Source: Gordonia alkaliphila (GTDB taxonomy: Bacteria; Actinomycetota; Actinomycetes; Mycobacteriales; Mycobacteriaceae). Taken from it: a stretch of DNA of 64,000 nt. A model generated the notes under the pieces. The model saw only the letters and a program-made list of their open reading frames with translations, was not told where the DNA came from and did not search any database. Numbering within the stretch: the stretch's first letter is position 1; each line of letters starts with the position of its first letter. Where the stretch lies: contig NZ_JALKBW010000001.1 in assembly GCF_023017165.1 (NCBI RefSeq), positions 248,001 to 312,000 of the forward strand, written 5' to 3'. Shown here piece after piece: positions 9,629-18,543 of this stretch. Position numbers and translations under genes: made by a program.

Positions 9629-11536
9629 TCAGGCGTTCGCGTCGCGCGCCTTCGCCCGCGAACGCTCACGGGCACGGGTCGTGCTGTCCAGGTTGACCTT
9701 ACGCACGCGCACCACCTCGGGCGTCACCTCGACACACTCATCGGCGGCGCAGAACTCCATCGCGGCCTCGAGATCGAGCTCCATCGGCTTGGCGAGGGTC
9801 TCCATCACGTCCGCGGACGACTGCCGCATGTTGGTGAGCTTCTTCTCACGCGTGGCGTTGATGTCGAGGTCCTCCAGTCGCGGATTGATCCCGACCACGT
9901 GGCCCTCGTAGGTGTCGTCGCCGGGATGCACGAAGAAGGTGCCGCGGTCGGCGAGCTGGATCATGGCGAACGGGGTCACCGAACCGGCGCGGTCGGACAC
10001 CAGCGAACCGGTGTGCCGGGCGCGGATCTCGCCGGCCCACGGCGCGTACTCGGCGAAGACCGCGTTGGCGATGCCGGTGCCGCGGGTCTCGGTCATGAAG
10101 TCGGTGCGGAAGCCGATCAGACCGCGCGAGGGCACCGTGAACTCCATGCGCACCCAGCCGGATCCGTGGTTGTTCATCTGGTCCATACGACCCTTGCGGG
10201 CGGCCAGCAGCTGCGTGACCGAGCCCAGGTATTCCTCGGGCACGTCGATGGTGAGGTGCTCGAACGGCTCGTGCACCTTGCCGTCGACCTTGCGGGTGAC
10301 CACCTGCGGCTTGCCGACGGTCAGCTCGAAGCCTTCGCGACGCATCTGCTCGACGAGGATGGCCAACGCCAGCTCACCGCGGCCCTGCACCTCCCACGCG
10401 TCGGGGCGGCCGATGTCTTCCACACGGAGCGAGACGTTGCCGATGAGCTCGCTATCCAGACGGTCCTTGACCATGCGGGCGGTGAGCTTGTGGCCCTTCA
10501 CCCGACCGGCCAGCGGCGAGGTGTTGGTGCCGACGATCGCCGAGATGGCGGGCTCGTCGACGGTGATGCGCGGCAGCGGCACCGGGTTGTCGGCATCGGC
10601 GAGGGTGTCGCCGATCATGATCTCCGGCATACCGGCGACGGCGACGATGTCGCCGGCCACGGCCTCCTCGGCGGGCGCACGGTCGACGCCGACGGTCTGC
10701 AGCAGCTCGGTGATCTTGGCCTTCTCGATCACGGGCCGGCCGTCCACCTCGCGGCACCACGCGACGGTCTGCCCCTTGCGCAGCATGCCGTTGTGGATGC
10801 GGACCAGGGCCAGTCGACCGAGGAACGGGGAGGCGTCGAGGTTGGTGACGTGCGCCTGCAGCGGAGCCTCCGGGTCGCCCTTGGGCGCGGGGATCTTGTC
10901 GATCAGGACGTCGAAGAGCGGGTCGAGGTTGTCGCCCTCGGGAACCGAGCCGTTGGCGGGTTCGACGGTGCTGGCGATGCCTGCGCGGCCGGAGGCGTAC
11001 AGCACCGGCAGCTCCAGGGCCAGCTCGGCGGCTTCGGCGGCCTCATCGTCGAGGTCCGACGCCAGGTCCAGAAGCAGATCCTGCGCCTCGGTGACGATCT
11101 GGCTGATGCGCGCATCGGGACGGTCGGTCTTGTTGACCACCACGATCACCGGCAGCGACGCGGCCAGCGCCTTGCGCAGCACGAAGCGGGTCTGCGGCAG
11201 CGGGCCCTCGGACGAGTCGACCAGCAGCACCACGCCGTCGACCATCGACAGTGCGCGCTCCACCTCGCCGCCGAAGTCGGCGTGGCCCGGGGTGTCGATC
11301 ACGTTGATGACGTACTCGGTGCCGTCGGGCTGGCGGCGGTGAACGGCGGTGTTCTTCGCGAGAATGGTGATGCCCTTCTCGCGCTCGAGGTCTCCGGAGT
11401 CCATCACGCGGTCGACGAGTTCGGCGCGCTCGCCGAAGACGCCTGACTGGCGCAGCATCGCGTCGACCATGGTGGTCTTACCGTGGTCGACGTGCGCCAC
11501 GATCGCGACGTTGCGGAAGTTGGTGACAGGGCTCAC
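9629..11536 (-). CDS. typA: Ribosome-associated GTPase TypA/BipA
   Basis: A 635-residue translational GTPase of the BipA/TypA family that binds the 70S ribosome and is linked to stress adaptation and 50S assembly. Motifs: P-loop AHVDHGKTT (about 14-22), switch [22 protein letters not shown] for guanine specificity, then EF-G-like domains and the BipA-specific C-terminal region. The start is GTG 11536 (SPVTNFRN), with a purine-rich AGAGAGA just upstream; the frame is open further upstream but has no credible start. It is divergent from the small basic protein gene at 11692, leaving about 155 bases for both promoters. Confidence 0.95.
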   Translation of the reverse strand: MSPVTNFRNVAIVAHVDHGKTTMVDAMLRQSGVFGERAELVDRVMDSGDLEREKGITILAKNTAVHRRQPDGTEYVINVIDTPGHADFGGEVERALSMVDGVVLLVDSSEGPLPQTRFVLRKALAASLPVIVVVNKTDRPDARISQIVTEAQDLLLDLASDLDDEAAEAAELALELPVLYASGRAGIASTVEPANGSVPEGDNLDPLFDVLIDKIPAPKGDPEAPLQAHVTNLDASPFLGRLALVRIHNGMLRKGQTVAWCREVDGRPVIEKAKITELLQTVGVDRAPAEEAVAGDIVAVAGMPEIMIGDTLADADNPVPLPRITVDEPAISAIVGTNTSPLAGRVKGHKLTARMVKDRLDSELIGNVSLRVEDIGRPDAWEVQGRGELALAILVEQMRREGFELTVGKPQVVTRKVDGKVHEPFEHLTIDVPEEYLGSVTQLLAARKGRMDQMNNHGSGWVRMEFTVPSRGLIGFRTDFMTETRGTGIANAVFAEYAPWAGEIRARHTGSLVSDRAGSVTPFAMIQLADRGTFFVHPGDDTYEGHVVGINPRLEDLDINATREKKLTNMRQSSADVMETLAKPMELDLEAAMEFCAADECVEVTPEVVRVRKVNLDSTTRARERSRAKARDANA

Positions 11537-11691
11537 TGAAGGTCTCTCTCGCTCTCTTTGGTTCCACCCGGCCTCAGCACGACGGCATCGCTCGCGGTGA
11601 AAATTAACCTCATCAGAGTACCCGTACCGCACCCCGGTGCGCGATCCGCACCCGGCCCTCGCGGCGCGCCGGTGGGCGTACCGTGAGAGGT

Positions 11692-11886
11692 ATGGGCAAA
11701 CCGGATCCGGCGAAGGTCGCGCACCTGACCCCGAAGAAAAAGTGCTGCAAGAAGAGCACTCGGTGCCTGCGCTGCCCGGTGGTGATCCACCGGATGCAGA
11801 AGCTGGACCTGGACAGCATGTCCAAGAAGGAAGCGCGCAAGGCGCTCAAGAAGGCCCGGCTGAATCCCGCCCGCGAAGGTAAGTGA
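11692..11886 (+). CDS. Small basic Cys-rich protein, divergent from typA
   Basis: 64 residues, strongly basic (about 18 Lys/Arg), with cysteines clustered as KKKCCKKSTRCLRCP near residues 17-30, suggesting a metal or nucleic-acid contact. The C-terminal half (KKEARKALKKARLNP) is likely a basic helix. The start ATG 11692 follows GAGAGG. Comparable short proteins accompany typA in related actinobacteria, but I know of no function. Its last 41 bases overlap the end of the convergent mutT gene, an unusual tail-to-tail coding overlap. Confidence 0.65.
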   Translation: MGKPDPAKVAHLTPKKKCCKKSTRCLRCPVVIHRMQKLDLDSMSKKEARKALKKARLNPAREGK

Positions 11887-12271
11887 GCAGCTCCGGCACC
11901 CACGCGGTATCGGCGGGCACCAGCTCTCCACCGGCGGCCATCGACGCCAATCCGTCGGCATCCACCCAGGTCAGACCTTGATGCTCGACGGCCCGCGGCA
12001 CGCCGTCGACGAGCGTGGCCCAGTGCGCGATGAGGGTCAGGTCGGGCTGGAGCAGCACCTGTTGGGTCAGCGCCGCCCCTGGACGGACGGTGACCGTGAG
12101 CTCCTCGGTCAGTTCGCGCACGAGCGCCGCTGGGGCGGTCTCCCCCGGCGCGAGCTTGCCGCCGGGCAGTTCCCACAGCCCCGCGACGTCGGCCGGATAG
12201 GACCGCTGCGCCAGCAGCAGTTCGCGCTCGACGCGCTCCCGGACCACGGCCCCGGCTACGACGAATCTCAC
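11846..12271 (-). CDS. NUDIX hydrolase, MutT-like
   Basis: A 141-residue NUDIX protein with the full box GGKLAPGETAPAALVRELTEEL (about 35-56, matching Gx5Ex7REUxEE). The fold and length fit (8-oxo-)dGTP diphosphatases of the MutT type. The start GTG 12271 overlaps the stop of the upstream ABC ATPase gene (GTGA), so translation is probably coupled. A much longer open frame upstream is only a shadow of the ATPase gene. The link to the transporter is likely positional rather than functional. Confidence 0.82.
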   Translation of the reverse strand: MRFVVAGAVVRERVERELLLAQRSYPADVAGLWELPGGKLAPGETAPAALVRELTEELTVTVRPGAALTQQVLLQPDLTLIAHWATLVDGVPRAVEHQGLTWVDADGLASMAAGGELVPADTAWVPELLTYLRGRDSAGPS

Positions 12272-13323
12272 AGTCCGATCACCCCCACGTGAGCCGGATC
12301 GAGGGTCAGAGCCACCGCATCGCCGATCCGCACCGGCCGCTCGGCGAGCGCATCGATCTCGCCGAGCACGTCGGTCCGCACACGCAGACGCAGTCCGGAC
12401 GGCAGCGCCGCGACGTGCGTCACCACGCCCACGGCCGCCGGGGCGTCCGGGGCGTCCGGTTCCGCGGAGACCGGCGCCGCGAGTACCGACTCCGGTCGCA
12501 GCGCGAGTCGGCACCGTCCGTCCGGCAGCGCCCCGAAGGCGGTCGCATCGAGTTCTCCGAACACGGTCACCAGGCGGCCGTCGGTCGCCCGGGCATCGAG
12601 CTGCGACGTCGCGCCGAGGAAGTCGGCGACCCAGTCGTCGGCCGGTCGGCGCCACAGGTGCGCGGGCGCTCCGGTCTGCACGATGACCCCCGCGCGCATC
12701 ACCGACACCTCGTCGGCCAGGAGCGCGGCTTCGGCGCGGTCGTGGGTCACCACCACCGTCGGGGTGGCCGCCGCGCGGACGATGTCGCCGATCGCGAAGG
12801 CCAGGTCCTCCCGCAGCCGCGCATCGAGGGCGGCCAGCGGCTCGTCGAGCAGCAGCAGACGCGGCCGCGGGGCCAGCGCGCGGGCGAGCGCGACGCGCTG
12901 CGCCTGCCCGCCGGACAGTTCGGTGACGCGGCGGGCCGCGATACCGGGCAGCTGCACCAGCTCCAGCATCTCCTCGATGCGCGCCGCGATCTGCGGACGC
13001 GTCCAGCGGCGTCGCCGCAGACCGTAGGCGACGTTCGCGCCCACGGTGCGACCGGAGAAGAGTTGTCCGTCCTGGAACACCACGCCGAAGTCGCGCCGGT
13101 GCACCGGCACGGCCGCCAAGTCCTGACCGTCCCAGGTCACCGCGCCGCGTGCGAGCGGCTCCAGGCCGGCGATGGCGCGCAGCAGCGTCGACTTCCCGCA
13201 CCCGGACGGCCCGAGCAGCGCAGTGACCGGACTGTCCTGGGCACCCACCGCCCAGTCCAGGCCGTCGAGCACCGTGGTGGCGCCGTAACGGACGGTCACG
13301 TCGCGCAGTTGCAGAACACTCAT
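12268..13323 (-). CDS. ABC importer ATPase, thiamine type (ThiQ-like)
   Basis: A 351-residue ATP-binding subunit. Walker A is GPSGCGKST (about 35-43), Q-loop VVFQD, signature LSGGQAQRVALARAL, Walker B LLLLDEPLAALD and switch histidine VVTHD. The C-terminal 120 residues form a TOBE-like regulatory domain (LRPESVLA onward). The start ATG 13323 overlaps the permease stop (ATGA, 4 bases), consistent with one transporter operon. The thiamine assignment rests on the binding protein in the same operon; iron or spermidine importers have a similar ATPase. It is peripheral to the membrane. Confidence 0.8.
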   Translation of the reverse strand: MSVLQLRDVTVRYGATTVLDGLDWAVGAQDSPVTALLGPSGCGKSTLLRAIAGLEPLARGAVTWDGQDLAAVPVHRRDFGVVFQDGQLFSGRTVGANVAYGLRRRRWTRPQIAARIEEMLELVQLPGIAARRVTELSGGQAQRVALARALAPRPRLLLLDEPLAALDARLREDLAFAIGDIVRAAATPTVVVTHDRAEAALLADEVSVMRAGVIVQTGAPAHLWRRPADDWVADFLGATSQLDARATDGRLVTVFGELDATAFGALPDGRCRLALRPESVLAAPVSAEPDAPDAPAAVGVVTHVAALPSGLRLRVRTDVLGEIDALAERPVRIGDAVALTLDPAHVGVIGL

Positions 13324-14963
13324 CGTCGCCCTCCCACCGCGGCCTGCGCGCCGCGCGGCGCGGCGAGCTCGACGAAGAAGACCACCGCTGCACTCACAGC
13401 GACCAACAGTACGGAGGCCGCCATCGCGGCGGCCAGGTTGTCCGCGCCCGGCCGGCCCATCAGCGAACCGATGAGGACCGGCAGCGTGGTGGTGTGGGCC
13501 TGGGCCAGGAAGGTGGTGGCGCCGAACTCCCCCATCGCCATCACGAACGCGAAACCCGCTGCGGCGCCCAAGGATCGACCGATCATCGGCAGGTCGACGG
13601 TCCAGAACACGCGCGCCGGACCGGCGCCGAGCACGGCGGCGGCATCGCGGCGCCGCTGCGGCACCTCGGCCAGCGCCGGCACCACCATGCCGATCACCAC
13701 CGGGATGGCGATGAGCGCCTGCACCGCGGGGATCAGCAGCGACGACGTCCCCACCTCCCGCGGGAGGTAGGTGGTGAGCACCACGTATCCGAAACCGAGG
13801 GTCACCGCGCTCACCCCCAGCGGCAGAATCGCCAGGGCCGCACCGACTTTGGCCACCGCATCGCGGCGCCGGGTCATGACGGTCGCGGCGATCAGGCCCA
13901 CCGCCACCGCGATGACCATCGCCGCGAAGGCGCTGCTGACCGAGTAGCGGAGCGAGTCCGCGATGCTGACCGACGAGGCGTCGTCGAACAGCACCCGGTA
14001 GCCCGCGGTGGACCACTGGCCGCCCGGCCGCAGCGAGCGCACCACCAGCGAACCGATGGGCACCACGAGCCACAGCACCGTCCACGCCGAGACCGCGAAG
14101 ACCGCGAACCAGACCCACCCGCGCGGGCGCTGTCGACGGCCGCCGCGGTCGCTGGTGGCCGGGGCCGACCGCCCCAGCAGCCGCGCCAACAGCAGGGCGC
14201 ACACCACCAGCAGGATCTGCAGGAACGAGAGCGAGACCGCCTCCGGGATCCGGAAGTACCCCACCCCCTGCTGATAGATCTCCGTCTCCAGGGTGCGCAC
14301 CCGACCGTCGCCGAGAATCACGATCACGCCGAAACTGGTGGAGCAGAACAGAAAGACCAGCGCCGCGGCCGCCGCGACGGCGGGCACCAGGCGGGGCGCC
14401 ACCACGTCGAGGAAGGCCCGCCACGGCGAAGCCCCCAGGGTGCGGGCGGCGACGACGGCCTGCGGATCGACCTGCTGCCAGACGGCCGAGACCACGCGCA
14501 CCACCACGGCCACGTTCAGGAAGACGTGCGCCAGCAGGATCGCGCCCAGCCCGGAGTCGAGGCCGAAGCCGTCGAGCAGCCCGGTGCCCAACGCGCGGAA
14601 GGCGACGCCGACCACCACGGTCGGCAGCACGAACGGCAGGGTGACCAGCACGCGCACCGCCAGCATGCCGGGCAGATCGACGGTGGAGACGAGCCACACG
14701 ATCGGTGCCGCGACCAGCACCGCCAGCACCGCCGACGCCGCCGCCATGCCCACCGTCACGCCCAGTAGGTCCAGCGCCTCGGTGCGCCGCCATGCTTCGG
14801 CCAGGGACACCGCGTCGGCGTCGTCGAACGCCCGCTTCGCCAAGGCGGCCAGCGGCGCGAGGAACAGCGCCCCGACGAACAGCAGCGGGACGAGGGCCGG
14901 CAGCGCGCCCGCGGCCCGTCGGCCGAACCGACGGGTCGAGGGAGCGGGCGGCGGAACCGTCAT
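13320..14963 (-). CDS. ABC importer permease, fused two-domain (ThiP-like)
   Basis: 547 residues with about twelve transmembrane helices, two concatenated binding-protein-dependent permease domains. Each carries an EAA-loop-like segment: AARTLGASPWRAFLDVVAPRL in the first half, AAAVLGAGPARVFWTVDLPM in the second. Fused double permeases of this length are typical of ThiP and FbpB. The start ATG 14963 shares one base with the stop of the substrate-binding gene (TGATG), and the 3' end overlaps the ATPase start. It transports the ligand delivered by the lipoprotein encoded upstream. Confidence 0.82.
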   Translation of the reverse strand: MTVPPPAPSTRRFGRRAAGALPALVPLLFVGALFLAPLAALAKRAFDDADAVSLAEAWRRTEALDLLGVTVGMAAASAVLAVLVAAPIVWLVSTVDLPGMLAVRVLVTLPFVLPTVVVGVAFRALGTGLLDGFGLDSGLGAILLAHVFLNVAVVVRVVSAVWQQVDPQAVVAARTLGASPWRAFLDVVAPRLVPAVAAAAALVFLFCSTSFGVIVILGDGRVRTLETEIYQQGVGYFRIPEAVSLSFLQILLVVCALLLARLLGRSAPATSDRGGRRQRPRGWVWFAVFAVSAWTVLWLVVPIGSLVVRSLRPGGQWSTAGYRVLFDDASSVSIADSLRYSVSSAFAAMVIAVAVGLIAATVMTRRRDAVAKVGAALAILPLGVSAVTLGFGYVVLTTYLPREVGTSSLLIPAVQALIAIPVVIGMVVPALAEVPQRRRDAAAVLGAGPARVFWTVDLPMIGRSLGAAAGFAFVMAMGEFGATTFLAQAHTTTLPVLIGSLMGRPGADNLAAAMAASVLLVAVSAAVVFFVELAAPRGAQAAVGGRR

Positions 14964-15985
14964 CAGCGGACGGTGGCTCGCCAATCCTTCAACCAGGCTT
15001 CCCGATTGGCGTTGATGTACTGCGGCGACATCGTCACCGTGTACTGCGGCGCCGGCGCGCGCAGACGCCAGTTCTGCGGCAGCGGCGTGCCCTCACGGAC
15101 CGGGTAGACGTACATCGACGTCGGGAGCGCGGCCTGCACCTGCGGGCTGAGCATCCAGTCGATCACCTTACGCGCGCCGTCGACGTTCGCCGCACCGCGC
15201 AGCACCCCGATGTACTCGATCTGGGCGAAGCAGCCCGACAGCAGGGCGCGAGTACCCGGCGTCGCCGCGGGCGAACTCGCATAGGAGACCACGATGGGCT
15301 TGGTGCCGTGTCCTTCACCGGCACTGAAGAGCTGGTTGTAGGCGATCTCCCATCCGGAGACCACCTGCGCGCCGTTGTCCATCAGTGCACGCCAGTAGTC
15401 GGGCGCCTTGTCCTTGTACGTGCCGATGGTCGCCAGGAGGAAGCTCATGCCCGGGGACGACGTCGCCGGATCGAGCAGCACCGCCTGGTTCGCGTACTGC
15501 GGGTCCTTCAGGTCGTCCAAACCGGTCGGCGCGGGGATGCCCTCGCGGTCGTACCACTGTTCGTCGATGTTGATGCAGACGTCGCCGTGGTCGATCGCGG
15601 TCAGTTCGTTCTCCGAGTCCGGCACCGCATAGCGATCGGCGCCCTCCCCGGCCAGCGGCGAGGTGTACGGATCGAGCGCACCGGCCTCGATCGGTCGCGC
15701 GGCGAACGTGTTGTCGATGCCGAAGACCGCGTCCCCCTTGGGCTTTCCAGCGCTCAGCGAGACCACCGAGGACAACTGGCCCGCGCCGCCGGACGCGACG
15801 AAGTCGACCTTCAAACCGGTCTCGGCGGTGAACTCCTCGATGAGCGAGCTCGGCAGCTCGAAGGAGTTGTGCGTGAGGACGGTGACCGTCGTGTCCGACG
15901 AGTCACTGGTGCACGCGGTGAGCGTCGCCACGAGGGCGCCGACGGCGAGCAGCGCCACCGGTGTGCGACGGGACAGCTTCTTCAC
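14963..15985 (-). CDS. Thiamine-type ABC substrate-binding lipoprotein (ThiB-like)
   Basis: A 340-residue exported lipoprotein. The signal peptide MKKLSRRTPVALLAVGALVATLTAC has its lipidated cysteine at C25. The mature protein resembles thiamine/iron/phosphonate binding proteins (type II periplasmic fold): TVTVLTHNSFELP, GAGQLSSVVSLSAGKPKGDAVFGIDNTFAAR and MYVYPVREGTPLP. The GIDNTFAAR segment and PVR...LP region fit the ThiB subgroup best. It is the first gene of a tightly overlapping three-gene importer operon. I looked for a TPP riboswitch upstream and found none. Instead, three short direct repeats lie in the leader or promoter. The ligand is therefore likely, not proven. Confidence 0.72.
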   Translation of the reverse strand: MKKLSRRTPVALLAVGALVATLTACTSDSSDTTVTVLTHNSFELPSSLIEEFTAETGLKVDFVASGGAGQLSSVVSLSAGKPKGDAVFGIDNTFAARPIEAGALDPYTSPLAGEGADRYAVPDSENELTAIDHGDVCINIDEQWYDREGIPAPTGLDDLKDPQYANQAVLLDPATSSPGMSFLLATIGTYKDKAPDYWRALMDNGAQVVSGWEIAYNQLFSAGEGHGTKPIVVSYASSPAATPGTRALLSGCFAQIEYIGVLRGAANVDGARKVIDWMLSPQVQAALPTSMYVYPVREGTPLPQNWRLRAPAPQYTVTMSPQYINANREAWLKDWRATVR

Positions 15986-16026
15986 AGCGGGTCTCCTGAC
16001 AGATGCGATGCGGTAGAGATCTAGGC

Positions 16027-16071
16027 GAACATAGATCTGCCGCGGAACATATCTGGGGCAGAACAGATCTG
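16027..16071. repeat. Three direct repeats upstream of the ThiB-like operon
   Basis: Three copies of a GAACATAGATCTG-like element lie at 16027-16039, 16045-16055 (GAACATATCTG) and 16061-16071 (GAACAGATCTG), spaced 18 and 16 bases. A further AGATCTAG half-match sits at 16017-16024. They lie 40-90 bases before the importer start. Regular spacing near two helical turns suggests a cooperatively bound regulator site; no known regulator is assigned. Confidence 0.55.
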
Positions 16072-16258
16072 GGTCGGCTCCGGGGTGTCCGGCGACCGTT
16101 CAGGAATCTACCGAGTCCGCGCCGTCGACGACACCCCTACCGCTCGACACTGCCGTCACACATCACTTTGGTAACACTGGCAACAATTGCCACAGTAGTT
16201 TCAGGCAAGTGTGGTTACACTCGCCCGCAGACTGTTTTCGAACGTTAGGAACTCCGCT

Positions 16259-17146
16259 GTGCGTACCGTTCGCACCCGCACCCGAGTAGCCCCGGCCTCG
16301 CTCGCCGCGCTGTCGCTGGCCGCCGCACTGGCCTTCACCGCTCCGGCCGCCTACGCCGAGCCCGGCGCGCCCGCCCCCCAATCGGATCAGGCACAAGAGC
16401 TCCCCATCCCGGACGCCGCCGACGCGCCCGAGGTGGATCAGCAGGTTCTCGACGCACTCGGGGCGATCGCCCCGGCCCTGATCGGCTCCGTGGCCACCCG
16501 CGACTCGGACGGCCAGGTGAACACCAAGCTGCTCGCGGACGTGCGCTCGATGGCGGACAACCCCCTGCTCCCCGCCGAGGCCGCCGACACCTTCCGTCAG
16601 CTCATCGACTTCCTCGGCGAGCCCGGCGCGACCGAGGCCGCCGCCGTCCACGCCCGCGAGGATGCCGCGCTGCGCACCCCGGCCGCCAAGGACGACGACT
16701 CGCCGCAGCTGCCGAGCGGACCGAACAAGCCGCGCATCCAGCAGTTCCTCTACCCGACCATCGGCCTGGGCTGCATGCCCGGCAACGGCAACTCGGTCGG
16801 CATGGCCCTGGTGACCGCGGGACCGCAGAAGGCCCCGGCCCCCGGCCCCAAGCGCGGCCAGGCGGGCTACGTCTACACGAGCCTCGGCACCGGCGTCGCC
16901 CAGAAGAACACCGCCCGCTCACTGTGGGTCTCCTGGCTGAACATCGATAACGGCCGGACCGGCCAGCAGCGCCTGCTGCCGAACGCGAAGATCAACGCCG
17001 AGAAGGGCCCGGGCACCTTCACCGCGATCGCCAATACCGGCCGCGGCCGGATCGTCTCGACGATCCACGGCAACGTGACCACCAAGATCAAGGGGAAGCG
17101 GATCACCTGCGGCATCGCGCCCACGATCGGTACCGCGATCATCTGA
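16259..17146 (+). CDS. Secreted protein of unknown function, paralogue of the next gene
   Basis: 295 residues with a Sec signal peptide (basic MRTVRTRTR, hydrophobic core, cleavage near AAYA-EPG, about residue 33). A Pro/Asp-rich spacer follows. The C-terminal domain starts around IQQFLYPTIGLGCMPG and ends ITCGIAPTIGTAII, with two cysteines that could form a disulfide. The sequence pattern (GxxxVTAGPxxxPxPGPKxG, WLNIDNGRTG) recurs in the downstream frameshifted gene, so they are paralogues. The start GTG 16259 has AGGA nine bases upstream; an in-frame GTG at 16211 would break the signal peptide. Function unknown; likely exported to the cell envelope or outside. Confidence 0.75.
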   Translation: MRTVRTRTRVAPASLAALSLAAALAFTAPAAYAEPGAPAPQSDQAQELPIPDAADAPEVDQQVLDALGAIAPALIGSVATRDSDGQVNTKLLADVRSMADNPLLPAEAADTFRQLIDFLGEPGATEAAAVHAREDAALRTPAAKDDDSPQLPSGPNKPRIQQFLYPTIGLGCMPGNGNSVGMALVTAGPQKAPAPGPKRGQAGYVYTSLGTGVAQKNTARSLWVSWLNIDNGRTGQQRLLPNAKINAEKGPGTFTAIANTGRGRIVSTIHGNVTTKIKGKRITCGIAPTIGTAII

Positions 17147-17169
17147 CCACACCGGTCGCCCAGCTCAGC

Positions 17170-17200
17170 GGGCCCCGACGCCGATTCGGCGTCGGGGCCC
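17170..17200. terminator. Terminator hairpin after the secreted protein gene
   Basis: A perfect 14-bp G+C-rich stem GGGCCCCGACGCCG / CGGCGTCGGGGCCC with a 3-base ATT loop, 24 bases after the stop codon. No U-tract follows, as usual in this genome type. Confidence 0.75.
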
Positions 17201-17373
17201 GTCCGCATCGACGGACCGTCCGCCGGCCACCCCCTGCATGCGGGAATCTCCTGCGGGTCGCGATCAGGTCACGGTAAGAACTCGGCGACTTGCAAAGAAG
17301 TCACAAGACTGTTGTTCTTTAACATAAGCAACATTAGTCCCATCTGTTTCACGTACTCGTGAGGAGTTTCGCC

Positions 17374-18413
17374 GTGGCCGCACGCCTTCGCCCCGCCGCT
17401 CGTACCGGCGCCATCGCCGTGGCCGCCGCACTCGCCGCCGCCCTCATCGGCACCGGACCCACCCAGGCCGAACCGGTATCGCAGGCCCCGGCGCTGCTCG
17501 CCGGCGGACTGCAAGCCCTGTCGCTCGGCCAGATTCCGTTCGACGCCGAGTTGGCCGCCGCGCTACGCGCGCTGAAGGCCGCGGGCGGCGATCAGATGAC
17601 GACCGAAGCGCTGCAGGCGATCCTGGAGGCCGGCGGCCAGCTCGATCCGAGTTCGCTGCTGCCGGGCACGGACGGCGATCCCGCGGCGCCCGCGAGCCCG
17701 ACCGCACCGGCACCGGCACCGGCCGACCCGAACCCCGCTGCACCGGCACCTGCGGACCCGGCGGCCCCGGCACCGGCTCCCGCGGACCCGGCACTGCCCG
17801 CACCCGCCCCGCGGCGGCCAATGACGTCGACAGCCCGCTGGGTGTGGCGGGCAGCGGGCTGGAGGCCCTGGAGCGACTGACCGGAGCCAAGGCGCTGACC
17901 CCGGCCTTCGCCCCGTTCTGCGGAACCCCCACCGACGACAATCCGCTCGGCCTGGTCACCGCGCCCGCCGTCGGCTTCCCCGGACCGTTCCCCAAGGTCG
18001 GCGACAAGACCGCAGGCGAGGCCCTGGGCGACCTGCTCGACGGCCTCGGCATCGGCGCACTCGGCGATCTGCTCGACCAGAATCAGGATCTCACCGAGAT
18101 CACGTCGGCACTGAGCGCCGACCAGACCGCCTACGCCCTGCTCCCGCCGGCCGGCCACACCCGCGACAACTTCCAGGTGGCGTGGTTCAACACCGCGTCG
18201 ATGAAGGGCGGCCTGGCCGATCTGAAGCCCGTCTCGGAGATCACTGATTCGGCGGCCCTGAAGGCGCTGACCCGGTCGGCACCGATCCGCATGGCCCGGG
18301 TCGACACCGGCCAGGGGTCGATCCTGACCGCGGTGTTCGGCACCACCACCAACGCGGGCCGCACCTGCTTCTTCCTGCCCGCGGTCGGCATCGTCGACAC
18401 CCCCGCCTCCTGA
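17374..18413 (+). pseudogene. Secreted protein, paralogue of 16259 gene, with one-base frameshift
   Basis: Frame 1 begins at GTG 17374 (GAGGAG site 8 bases upstream), encodes a signal peptide ending near TQA-EP and then a Pro/Ala-rich linker, but runs into unrelated sequence and stops at 17880. The missing C-terminal domain continues in another frame up to 18413 (AANDVDSPLGVAGSGLEAL ... RTCFFLPAVGIVDTP). Restoring one C in the C-run near 17807-17810 would join APAP to AAND without a break and give a protein of about 346 residues. The C-terminal domain resembles that of the preceding secreted gene. Either a real inactivating or phase-variable slip, or a sequencing error in a homopolymer-like GC tract. 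Confidence 0.7.
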
Positions 18414-18543
18414 GTCGGCACCGCCCGACCGGCGTGCCGCGGCCGACCGGTCCGGCGCGTCGGCGGCTTCCGCTCTGCTGATCCCCCCCGATCCCTTGAT
18501 GGAACCCCGATCCCTGGATCCTTGAATTGAACAGAGAACGCTC

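Noticed and set aside
11846-13393. A single 515-residue NUDIX protein
   Set aside because: The N-terminal two-thirds is antisense-like noise in the frame of the ABC ATPase gene; the real NUDIX gene starts at GTG 12271.
15986-16140. TPP riboswitch upstream of the thiamine-type importer
   Set aside because: The conserved CTGAGA and the GGTAATGCCAGCG-like segments of the THI element are missing on the minus strand.
16211-16258. Longer N-terminus for the secreted protein at 16259
   Set aside because: It would put extra residues ahead of the signal peptide, and there is no ribosome-binding site for the GTG at 16211.
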